Shown piece after piece: positions 28,464-35,943 of a DNA stretch of 64,000 bases (its first letter is position 1; each line of letters opens with the position of its first letter). Under the pieces are notes generated by a model, which had not been told where the DNA came from, made no database searches, and saw nothing but the letters and a program-made list of their open reading frames with translations. A program made the position numbers and the translations under genes. Origin of the DNA: Bradyrhizobium diazoefficiens (GTDB lineage: Bacteria > Pseudomonadota > Alphaproteobacteria > Rhizobiales > Xanthobacteraceae); the NCBI RefSeq assembly GCF_016616235.1, contig NZ_CP067100.1, positions 3,841,001-3,905,000 on the forward strand. The letters run 5' to 3'.

Positions 28464-29543
28464 TCAAGGCCTGATCACGGTCAATTTGAACGGCCCGCCG
28501 TTGATCGCGGCATGCGCGACGGCCTCGTTGACGTGATCGAGGTCGAAGGCGGTCGTCGTGTATTCGTCGAGCCGTAGCAATCCGGCGCGCACCAGCGCGA
28601 TCAGCCGGCTCGCCGCATCCGGCGGATACATCCAGACGCCGTGGATGCTGATGCAGTTGCGCATCAGCCAGGGGTAGGGCAGCTCGAGGCCGGGGCCACC
28701 GGCCATACCGACGCCGCCCATCAGCACGACGCGGCCATACGGGCGCACCGTCATGACCGCCGCGCGCACGACGTTGGTGCTCACCGAAGGCGGCATGATG
28801 TCGAACACGCAATCGATCGGGCCGGGCGCGGCGCGCTTCATCGCCTCGCGATCGTCGTTCTCGTCGCCGCTGAGCCTGACCGGCTTCACCCGCGCGCCGA
28901 AGCGGCGGACGAGGTCGGCGAGGATCTGTTCGTTGCGGCCGGGCGTCACCACGCAGGCCGCGCCCATCGCGAGTGCGACCGAGACGGCGGCACTGCCGAA
29001 ATTGCCGGTGGCCCCGCTGACCAGCACGGTCTCGCCCGGCTGAAGCTTGGCGGCGAGGAAGCCGCCATAGGGCACCAGCAGCGTCCCCAGCGCGCACCAT
29101 TGCGAGGCTTCCTCCGAGGTGATGCTGCCCAGGCGTTTGACGTTCTCGGTCGGCAGGCGCATCTGCTCGGCAAATGAGCCATGCCGAAAATGCTGTTGCA
29201 GGCGCATGCCGCCTGGGCCGGCGGCGGTAAGCCCTTGCAGCGCGATATCGGGCGCGACGACGTCGTCGCGCGAGCGCACCCTCGGGTCGCAGAACACCCA
29301 CTCGCCGACGCTGAGCTTGGTCGCGTCAGGGCCGATCGCGCGCACCCGCCCGATACCGCCGGGGCCCGGAATGATCGGCAGATCGAGCGCGTAGTTGCGC
29401 GTCCCGTCGAAGACCTCGTTCATGTAGGACAGGACGCGGGTGGCGACGACATCGACGATGACCTCGCCGGTGCCGAGCACCGGATCCGGGGCGGTCTCGA
29501 CCACCAGCGGTGATCCCAGGGATTTAAGTACGGCAGCTTTCAT
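28464..29543 (-). CDS. medium-chain dehydrogenase/reductase, zinc-independent type
   Basis: 359 residues from the ATG at 29543; an in-frame upstream start exists at 29570. It is a MDR-fold NAD(P)H-dependent oxidoreductase. The nucleotide-binding motif is VSGATGNFGSAAVSVALAMGA near residue 155. The N-terminal domain shows IPGPGGIGRVRAIGPDATKLSVGEWV, but the zinc-ligand GHE/Cys pattern of alcohol dehydrogenases is missing, so it resembles quinone- or enoyl-reductase types. The substrate is unknown. It is transcribed away from an MmyB-like regulator, which probably controls it. Confidence 0.82.
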   Translation of the reverse strand: MKAAVLKSLGSPLVVETAPDPVLGTGEVIVDVVATRVLSYMNEVFDGTRNYALDLPIIPGPGGIGRVRAIGPDATKLSVGEWVFCDPRVRSRDDVVAPDIALQGLTAAGPGGMRLQQHFRHGSFAEQMRLPTENVKRLGSITSEEASQWCALGTLLVPYGGFLAAKLQPGETVLVSGATGNFGSAAVSVALAMGAACVVTPGRNEQILADLVRRFGARVKPVRLSGDENDDREAMKRAAPGPIDCVFDIMPPSVSTNVVRAAVMTVRPYGRVVLMGGVGMAGGPGLELPYPWLMRNCISIHGVWMYPPDAASRLIALVRAGLLRLDEYTTTAFDLDHVNEAVAHAAINGGPFKLTVIRP

Positions 29544-29613
29544 GATGTTCACCTCAGAGACGGGTGACACGCATATGCCGCGCCTTGGAAGTGCCGGGAA
29601 GGCCTGGTATTAT

Positions 29614-29629
29614 CCTAGTATTCTCTAGG
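29614..29629. promoter_or_regulatory. candidate operator between divergent oxidoreductase and regulator
   Basis: CCTAG (29614-29618) and CTAGG (29625-29629) form an inverted repeat with a six-base spacer in the AT-richer part of the 108-base gap between the two divergent genes, 22 bases upstream of the regulator ATG. This placement suits autoregulation plus control of the neighbour by the XRE/MmyB-like protein. Not proven. Confidence 0.45.
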
Positions 29630-29651
29630 CCCTCCATCATGGGAACACGCC

Positions 29652-30425
29652 ATGGCCGATCCGCGCCGCGTCGAATTCGGCGATTTCCTCCGCTCCCGAC
29701 GCGAAAAACTGTCGCCGAAGACGGTCGGCCTTCCCGCAGGCCAGAGGCGGCGCACGGCAGGGCTCCGCCGCGAGGAGGTTGCGCAGCTCGCCGGCATCGG
29801 CGTCGACTGGTACATCCGCCTCGAGCAGGGCCGCACCGTCAGCCCGTCGGTCACCACCGTCGATGCGCTGGCGCGCGCGCTGCGGCTCAGCAAGACCGAG
29901 CATGCGCATCTGAAGGCGCTCGCCCGCGACGGCGACAGGCGCACCTTCACGCGTGAGATCGTGCCGCCGCCGATCCAGCGGCTGGTCGAGAGCCTGCCGC
30001 ATCCGGCCTACATCACCGGGCGGCGCTGGGATGTGCTGGCCTGGAACGAGGCCGCCGAAAAGGTCTTCGCTTTCGGGCGCCTGCCGGAAGAGGACCGCAA
30101 CACGATGCTGCTGATGATGACCAACAAGCAGACCCGCAAGGCCTATGGTGCGGGCTGGGCGGAGGTCGCCAAGCGCATGGTCGCGATGTTTCGGGCCACC
30201 CATGACGTCTGGGCCGGCGATCCTGCCTTCGCCGAATTGCTGACGCGGCTCCGCGAAGGCAGTCCCGAATTCGTCAAATGGTGGGAAGCGCACGAGGTCC
30301 GCGGTACGTGGTCAGGCCTGAAGACCATGTCCCACCCGACCCTGGGCGTGCTGCATTTCGAGCATACGAGTTTCCAGGCCAATGACGATCCCGCGCTGAA
30401 GCTGGTGATCTACACGCCGGTTTAG
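29652..30425 (+). CDS. XRE-family transcriptional regulator with MmyB-like ligand domain
   Basis: 257 residues. The N-terminal helix-turn-helix is TAGLRREEVAQLAGIGVDWYIRLEQGR (about 36-62), the version seen in MmyB-like regulators of actinobacteria and proteobacteria. The C-terminal domain (about 95-255) has the MmyB features: ITGRRWDVLAWNEAAEKVF, a WWEAHEVRGTWSGLKTMSHPTLG segment and LHFEHTSFQ. Such domains can bind fatty-acid-like ligands. It probably represses the divergent oxidoreductase gene and itself through the palindrome at 29614-29629. Confidence 0.85.
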   Translation: MADPRRVEFGDFLRSRREKLSPKTVGLPAGQRRRTAGLRREEVAQLAGIGVDWYIRLEQGRTVSPSVTTVDALARALRLSKTEHAHLKALARDGDRRTFTREIVPPPIQRLVESLPHPAYITGRRWDVLAWNEAAEKVFAFGRLPEEDRNTMLLMMTNKQTRKAYGAGWAEVAKRMVAMFRATHDVWAGDPAFAELLTRLREGSPEFVKWWEAHEVRGTWSGLKTMSHPTLGVLHFEHTSFQANDDPALKLVIYTPV

Positions 30426-30513
30426 GGAATGAATTCGAGCGGGAGCGCTTAGACGGGAGAAATTGAGCCTCGAGGGCGGATTGGCCGCCCTCCAGCCAAG
30501 CTTGGGCTTCGAC

Positions 30514-31773
30514 CTATTGCGCCGGCACGGCGGCCGGCTTTGCGTTGGCGCTCGGCAGCGGAATGGCCGGCCAGGGGCTCTTCGGCTTGGCCGCGACCGA
30601 CGCACATGACGTCACGAGCTGTGGCCAGAGCGACGCCAGGCCCGTCAGGCCGATGTCGAATCTCGTCGTGTCGGTCTTGTCGTCCGGCATGGTCGCGGTC
30701 TGGCGGACATGCAGGAGACGGGACGCCAGGATCGTCGTGACCATGTCGCGGTCGACGCTGCCGCTCCACATTTCGTACTTCCCGGCCCGCACCGGGGACC
30801 CTCCGGCCGCCTTGCTCGCGTCGGCATCCGCGGTCACCAGAATCGCGCTCTTGCCGGCGCTGGCCTCGTCGACCTCGCCCGCGAACAGCAGCGGCACGCG
30901 ATCGCCGGCTTCGCAATACATGCGCCACTCCATCGTCCGGAATGACGAGCCGTTCTCGTTTCTCATCACCGCGATCTTGCTGACGAACGGCCGCGCGCCC
31001 GTCTCCAGCCTCCACCCCGTTTCGGCCACCGCTCGGGTGTCGATCCCAAAACGATAGAGCTCGGCGCGCGTCAGCAAGTGCAGATTTTCGAACTTCACGG
31101 TCCGGATCAGATCGTTGAGCTCGCGGCTGATGCCCATTGCCGTAATGAACGCGACGCGATCGCGCTCGCCGGTGACCATCCGGCGCTGCTTGAGCTCCGC
31201 GACGGCCCCTGGCGGCGGATTGCCGTGGATGACGAGGACCACCCTGGAGTTATGGACCGCCAGCACGGCGTCGGGTGCGACCTCGCGCGAAGTCGCTCCG
31301 AGAAACAGGTAGCCGCAGGCCGAGTTGCACATCGCGTGGTAGGTGGTGAGTTCGGCCTCGACCTCGCCGCTTGCATTCTTCACCTTCAGGCAGGCGGCAT
31401 CCACCTGCGTCCCCGCGGCGCACGCGGTGGCAATCGTCCGGCCAATGCGTGCGACCGCCTTGCGGCTGCGCAGCAGCCGCCCGATGACATAGGATTGCTC
31501 GACGCTGCCGCCGGGCGAATGAAGGTAGATTGGACGCTGCGTGTCCTTCACGCCGGCGAGGAAACGGCGGACGCGCTGGCCGGCGTCCCCATCGATCTGG
31601 CCCTCGATGGCGATCCAGCGGTCGCAGCCCGGCCCGCAAGCGTCGGGTGGCCCCTTGGCAAGGTAGATCGTCAGCTTGGACGCAAATCCCGCCTTCGCGG
31701 CCGGTGTTTCCGCTGCATGCAATGCGCCGGAAAGCAACAACGCGGCCACGAGAAGCATCATCCGAGCGAGCAT
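30514..31773 (-). CDS. periplasmic ClpP/crotonase-like protein (COG3904-like)
   Basis: 419 residues from the ATG at 31773; a start at 31797 is possible. A signal peptide (MMLLVAALLLSGALHAAE) exports it. The first half has the ClpP-like pattern: YLHSPGGSVEQSYVIGRLLR near residue 85, a likely nucleophile serine in MCNSACGYLFLG near 145, and a His in LAVHNSRVV near 170. Paired cysteines (PDACGPGCDRW, CNSAC) may be disulfides. The second half of about 200 residues is not recognised. Such proteins are often annotated as predicted periplasmic proteins without known substrate. Confidence 0.7.
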   Translation of the reverse strand: MLARMMLLVAALLLSGALHAAETPAAKAGFASKLTIYLAKGPPDACGPGCDRWIAIEGQIDGDAGQRVRRFLAGVKDTQRPIYLHSPGGSVEQSYVIGRLLRSRKAVARIGRTIATACAAGTQVDAACLKVKNASGEVEAELTTYHAMCNSACGYLFLGATSREVAPDAVLAVHNSRVVLVIHGNPPPGAVAELKQRRMVTGERDRVAFITAMGISRELNDLIRTVKFENLHLLTRAELYRFGIDTRAVAETGWRLETGARPFVSKIAVMRNENGSSFRTMEWRMYCEAGDRVPLLFAGEVDEASAGKSAILVTADADASKAAGGSPVRAGKYEMWSGSVDRDMVTTILASRLLHVRQTATMPDDKTDTTRFDIGLTGLASLWPQLVTSCASVAAKPKSPWPAIPLPSANAKPAAVPAQ

Positions 31774-31929
31774 GAAACGATCTACCACGCAGTGCATATC
31801 GATACCGACGCTACACGACGATCGGCGCTCTCACAACTTGCAGTGGCGCGTCATTCTCGTTTATTTCGTCGACGGCCGGCGGGCAATCCGGCTGTCCCGC
31901 GCAGCGCTTATCTTTGCCGGGATGTACAG

Positions 31930-32747
31930 ATGACTGAACTCAAGGCTTCGGACGACGACACCTGCCAGAGCGAGTTTACCGATCCCGGGGCTTACGCGGC
32001 CCTGATCGGCAGCCTGCCGCTGGATAGTCCTGTGTTGTGCCGCAACTTGCAGGGCCTTTTGATCCACGAGGCATGGATCGAGAGGCAGGGATTGGACCCG
32101 GCCTCTTTCTCGGGTCAAAGCCGCGCCACGTTGCCCGTGACCCGGCGCCTCGAGCAACTCTTGACGATCGATCCGCGGCCGCTGAACATCGCCAGGCTGG
32201 GCGCGTCGTGGGCACTGGCGACGTGGCGGGACTTTGCATTGATGACCTGTGCTGTGCTGCGTCATCATGGCGTGCCGGTCCGCGTCCGCTGCGGCTTCGC
32301 AGGTATTTTACCGGGCATCCCTACCACGATCATTGGGTGTGCGAGTACCGGGCCCGGGATCAGCAACGCTGGGTGCTGGTCGATGCCGAGCTCGACGAGC
32401 TGCATCGCAGTCTGCTCAAGTTCGATTTCGACCCGGCGGATGTGCCTCGCACCGAGTTCGTCACGGGCATCGAGGCGTGGAAGCGATGCCGAAGCGGCAT
32501 CATCGACCCGGCGCAGCTCGGTCACGGACCGACGACAGCTCTGTTCTTCGCCCGCGTCAACCTGGCGCGCGATCTGCTCGCAGTCGCCAAGGTCGAGACC
32601 TCGGCATGAGACGGTTGGCGCGCGGCGCGTGACCCGCATCGCGCCTTGGATGACGCTGCGCTCTTGCTCTGTGACGCCATGGCGCAATGTGGTGAGGAAG
32701 GAGCCATCGAGATCGGACCATTGCTGGTTGCGCCGCCCTGGCGGTAA
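31930..32747 (+). pseudogene. transglutaminase-like protein gene, inactivated three times
   Basis: Conceptual translation begins TELKASDDDTCQSEFTDPGA and matches the cysteine-protease-like transglutaminase superfamily. Three lesions are visible. (1) The expected active-site Cys in the GxC motif is Trp (LATWRDFALMTCAVLR, TGG codon near 32224). (2) A one-base loss at about 32299-32303 shifts the frame between VRVRCGFA and YFTGHPYHDHWVCEY. (3) An in-frame TGA at 32607-32609 interrupts, and the same frame continues after it as DGWRAARDPHRALDDAALLLC to a final TAA at 32745. 818 bases fit a 273-codon gene minus one base. Confidence 0.78.
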
Positions 32748-32811
32748 ACGATTCAAGGTCGGTGTCGGGCTGCGTGCCCTCGTCTGGCGGGTCGCCCGAC
32801 CAGCGCTGACC

Positions 32812-33981
32812 TCATGCCACCGGATCCCTGGCGGAATCCGCGCGGCTGCGGCGATCCGGCGCCAATGATGGCGCGAGCGGAGCAGCATCGCCGCTCGACG
32901 TGACCTCGACCGGAGGACCGAGCGCATTGGCGGTGTTGAATGCCGAATGGTTCAGTGCGGCGGCGAGCGCCTGTGCATCGCCGGCGACGTCCATCAGCCG
33001 TGTCTGGAGGATCGCGCCGAGGGAGACGCTCGCACCGATGGCGAAGACGTCCGCCGCGAGCAGCCAGGGATTGCCGGCGGCAAGCGGAAACAGCAGCAGC
33101 GCGATCGCGGCGAACAGCAGGATGATGCCCGCCGTCGGCATCAGGGCGCGGTCGGCAAAGCGTGGCACGAACAGGTTGCCGAGCGTGGCACCGATGCCGA
33201 ACACCGCCAGGAAGAACGGGATGACCGCCGTGCTGATTTTGGTGACCTCGATCAGTGTCGTGGCAAGATAAGTGTAAACGGCGAACATGCCGCCGAAACC
33301 GATGGCGCCGATCGCCAGCGTAATCCAGACGCGGCCGCGTCGGAGTGCTCCGAGCTCGCGCAGCGGATCGGACTTGCCGGCCTGGTCGCGCGGTACGAAC
33401 AGGGCGCTCAGCAGCACCGTGAGCAGCGCCAGCACGGATACGAGGACAAAACTCGCGCGCCAGCCGACGGCCTGACCGATCAGGTTGGCCAACGGCACGC
33501 CGATGATGGTGGCGCAGGTCAGGCCGAGCATCACCTGGCCGATCGCCTGCGAGCGGCGATCTGAAGGAACGAGCGAGGCCGCGACGAGCGCAGCGATGCC
33601 GAAATAGGCGCCATGCGGCAAGCCGGAAAGAAAACGGGCCGCGATCATCAAGCCGAAGCCGGGCGCAAGCGCGGTGAGTGCGTTGCCCATCGCGAAGACC
33701 AGCATCAGCGCCAAGAGCTGCGTGCGCCGCGGAAAGCGCGCGCCGAGCACGGCGATCAGCGGCGCGCCCAGCACCACGCCGAGCGCATAGGCGCTGATCG
33801 CGTGTCCCGCGGTCGGCTCGTCGATCCCGAGATCGGCAGCGAAGAACGGCAGCAGGCTCATCGACGCGAACTCGGTGGTGCCGATCGCAAAGCCGCCCAT
33901 TGCGAGCGAGAACAGGACAATGGCGAGGCGAGGGGAAGCCGAGATCGCTCGGCGCGAGGTCGCTTGAGGCGGAGCTGTCAT
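32812..33981 (-). CDS. MFS transporter, DHA1/AraJ-like
   Basis: About 389 residues from ATG 33981; in-frame starts at 33990 and 34038 lie upstream. It has 12 predicted helices. The N-terminus RLAIVLFSLAMGGFAIGTTEFASMSLLPFFAADLGI is the signature of the AraJ/chloramphenicol-exporter branch (GTxEF), followed by GARFPRRTQLL in the loop between helices 2 and 3. It probably exports a small drug or metabolite by proton antiport. No dedicated regulator is adjacent. The upstream gap of about 220 bases to the DUF3551 gene holds no recognised signal. Confidence 0.86.
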   Translation of the reverse strand: MTAPPQATSRRAISASPRLAIVLFSLAMGGFAIGTTEFASMSLLPFFAADLGIDEPTAGHAISAYALGVVLGAPLIAVLGARFPRRTQLLALMLVFAMGNALTALAPGFGLMIAARFLSGLPHGAYFGIAALVAASLVPSDRRSQAIGQVMLGLTCATIIGVPLANLIGQAVGWRASFVLVSVLALLTVLLSALFVPRDQAGKSDPLRELGALRRGRVWITLAIGAIGFGGMFAVYTYLATTLIEVTKISTAVIPFFLAVFGIGATLGNLFVPRFADRALMPTAGIILLFAAIALLLFPLAAGNPWLLAADVFAIGASVSLGAILQTRLMDVAGDAQALAAALNHSAFNTANALGPPVEVTSSGDAAPLAPSLAPDRRSRADSARDPVA

Positions 33982-34199
33982 GTCCTGCATTGGTGGCGTC
34001 AACGGGAACCAGCCCAGCGAACGTCGCCACCCCTGCAAGATTTATCCGTCGTACTTAAACCGCGATCGGCTTGCGTCAACACCGGAGCCCCGACGCCGGG
34101 CCTGCCGCATATCAGCGTCCCAATTCGGACGTGGCCATCCGCTCGCTTGCAACGAGGGGCGCACTGATCGCAACGACCGTGAGGCGGGCGCGACGCCTC

Positions 34200-34502
34200 T
34201 CATCGCGGCAGGTAATAGCCCGGCGCCGACACGCGCGGGCGATTTTGATAGACGTAGGGGTCATCGCTTTGGCCTGCAAAGTACGGATTAGCGATGCAAG
34301 TCAGCGCGCGACCCGATGCGCTCGCTTGACACTGCGTGTAACTGTCGAACCTGCAATTGCTCAGTCCCGGCCATTCATCGCCCGTCAGGCAGAACGCATG
34401 ATTGGTGCCGAAGGCGCGCGCGGGCGTGCTTGCGCCGAGCGCGAATGTGGCGAGAGCGAGCGAAAATGTGGCGACAATTGGGAGGGCGATTCGTCCACGC
34501 AT
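34200..34502 (-). CDS. DUF3551 domain-containing protein
   Basis: 100 residues from ATG 34502; the frame is open further upstream to 34604 without signal-peptide features. The N-terminus (RGRIALPIVATFSLALATFALGASTPARA) is a signal peptide. The mature part has FCLTGDEWPGLSNCRFDSYTQCQASASGR, with the three spaced cysteines and the FxSYxQC motif that mark DUF3551, a family of small secreted proteins common in Bradyrhizobium. Function unknown. Confidence 0.82.
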   Translation of the reverse strand: MRGRIALPIVATFSLALATFALGASTPARAFGTNHAFCLTGDEWPGLSNCRFDSYTQCQASASGRALTCIANPYFAGQSDDPYVYQNRPRVSAPGYYLPR

Positions 34503-34755
34503 TTCGGTTCTCCAATCACGCGAATGTGCGCGCGACGTTGTTGCGCGCCCACGCACTGTATCTCGTGCAGAAGACATTGGAACTGCAGAAAACTCTTGTT
34601 TCAAAGGGTTTCTGGCGCGCGCTGCTAAACATCCGTTAACGCAGCAGGGGCCTTTGGCCCTGACTGTTGCGTCGAGGTTACAGCAATTCCGTCGATCACT
34701 GCTAAGACGACACCACGGCCCGGGGGCCTACTGAAGAAACTGGAACGGGAATCAA

Positions 34756-35475
34756 ATGAACAAGAATTTGTTGCTTGCTGCTGTGAGCTTCGTCGCGCTC
34801 AGTGCGGCTGCGCCGGCTGTGGCTGCTGACCTCGCGGCGCGGCCCTACACCAAGGCTCCGCCGGCGGCGATCGCCGCGGTCTACGATTGGAGCGGCTTCT
34901 ACATCGGTATCAACGGCGGCGGCGCCTCGTCGCACACCAGTTGGGATCTCGTCGGCTTCGGTCCGGAAGGTTCGCACGATGCGACCGGCGGCACCGTCGG
35001 TGGTCAGGTCGGTTATCGCATGCAGTCCGGCCAGTGGGTGTTCGGCGTGGAAGGCCAGGGCAACTGGGCCGACTTCACGGGCGACAACATCAGTGCTGTG
35101 ACCGGCTTCCGCAATCGCACCAAGATCGACTCGTTCGGTCTGATCACCGGCCAGGTCGGCTACGCCTGGAACAACGTGCTCGCTTATGTGAAGGGCGGCG
35201 CGGCGGTTGTCGGCAGCAAGTATGACGTCTTCACCGCCGCTGGGGCGAGCTTCGACTCGGCGAGCGCGACCCGTTGGGGCGGCACGGTCGGTGCCGGCCT
35301 CGAAGTGGGCTTCGCGCCGAACTGGTCGGTTGGCGTCGAGTACAACCACATCTTCCTGGGCGGCAAGGACGTCACCTTCGCCAGTGGTGCCGTCGACCAC
35401 ATCAAGCAGGACGTCGACATGGGTCTCGTCCGCCTGAACTACAAGTTCGGCGGCCCGATGATCGGCAGGTACTGA
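34756..35475 (+). CDS. outer-membrane beta-barrel protein (Omp25/31-like porin family)
   Basis: 239 residues. A signal peptide (NKNLLLAAVSFVALSAAAPAVAA) is followed by ADLAARPYTKAPPAA and then YDWSGFYIGINGGGASSH, the usual opening of the Omp31/25 family of small 8-strand barrels in rhizobia. Alternating hydrophobic strands run to the end, and the last residues, YKFGGPMIGRY, end in an aromatic residue as expected for barrel assembly. A GGAA ribosome site precedes the ATG and a strong terminator follows. It probably is an abundant surface protein. Confidence 0.9.
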   Translation: MNKNLLLAAVSFVALSAAAPAVAADLAARPYTKAPPAAIAAVYDWSGFYIGINGGGASSHTSWDLVGFGPEGSHDATGGTVGGQVGYRMQSGQWVFGVEGQGNWADFTGDNISAVTGFRNRTKIDSFGLITGQVGYAWNNVLAYVKGGAAVVGSKYDVFTAAGASFDSASATRWGGTVGAGLEVGFAPNWSVGVEYNHIFLGGKDVTFASGAVDHIKQDVDMGLVRLNYKFGGPMIGRY

Positions 35476-35505
35476 GACTGATCGCCCCATAAGGAGCGGT
35501 CGTCG

Positions 35506-35537
35506 AAAAGCCCCGGCCTCGCGCCGGGGCTTTTTTA
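35506..35537 (+). terminator. strong Rho-independent terminator after the porin gene
   Basis: AAAAGCCCCGGC (35506-35517) pairs with GCCGGGGCTTTT (35523-35534) around the loop CTCGC, followed by T residues. A 12-bp stem and a T tract make this one of the clearest terminators in the window. It also isolates the porin from the next transcription unit. Confidence 0.95.
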
Positions 35538-35588
35538 TTGTTCGAATTCAGCTAGCTAACCATTCTCTCGCGGGATGGTTCAGATGGC

Positions 35589-35632
35589 TTGACTCCTGAG
35601 AACGAAATGAGAACAATGTTCTTCATACGTTC
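35589..35632 (+). promoter_or_regulatory. SOS promoter: sigma70-like boxes under two LexA sites
   Basis: TTGACT (35589-35594), a 17-base spacer and AACAAT (35612-35617) make a plausible promoter. GAAC-N7-GAAC at 35600-35614 and GTTC-N7-GTTC at 35618-35632 each match the alphaproteobacterial LexA box (GTTC-N7-GTTC) in opposite orientations, separated by AAT. They cover the spacer, the -10 and the start region, where repressor binding would block transcription. The downstream gene is a 32-residue membrane protein at 35651. Confidence 0.75.
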
Positions 35633-35650
35633 TAGCAAGGGAGCGAGACC

Positions 35651-35749
35651 ATGTTCAGGATTTTCGTGGAAGAAGCCGCCGCACTGGCGTCGATCACGCT
35701 GTTCGTCGGGATGATCGCGATCTGGGCGCAGGTGATTCCACAGCTGTAG
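35651..35749 (+). CDS. 32-aa single-helix membrane microprotein, predicted SOS-regulated
   Basis: 32 residues, MFRIFVEEAAALASIT followed by LFVGMIAIWAQVIPQL; one transmembrane helix spans about residues 10-28. A ribosome site (AAGGGAGCGAG, 35638-35646) is correctly placed before the ATG. The double LexA-box promoter lies directly upstream. I believe the sequence is conserved as an unnamed small protein in Bradyrhizobium, but I cannot check this. In size, topology and regulation it resembles SidA, the 29-residue SOS-induced division inhibitor of Caulobacter; sequence homology is not claimed. dnaE begins 195 bases downstream. Confidence 0.72.
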   Translation: MFRIFVEEAAALASITLFVGMIAIWAQVIPQL

Positions 35750-35943
35750 TCAGCCGTGCCCCTCTAGTCCCCCTTTGGCGCCGCGTTGGGGAAAAGCGGG
35801 ATGAGGCCGCCGATTGGCGGCTGCGGCGTGGACTCTGACGCGGCGAGCCCCCACCATTGTGGGGCGAGTCGGCCGGGCGAGTGCAGGATGCCTCCGGTGC
35901 GGACGACCGCCCCATCTCATCTGCAAGAGGCCGTCACGCGACC

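Noticed and set aside
32753..34030. Second long minus-strand frame overlapping the MFS gene
   Set aside because: Arg- and Pro-rich frameshifted shadow; the frame at 32812-33981 shows proper membrane helices and family motifs.
35750..35943. LexA control of dnaE itself
   Set aside because: No GTTC-N7-GTTC box lies in the 195 bases directly before dnaE, and the enzyme is the replicative type, not the SOS-inducible DnaE2/ImuC. Read-through from the microprotein promoter remains possible.
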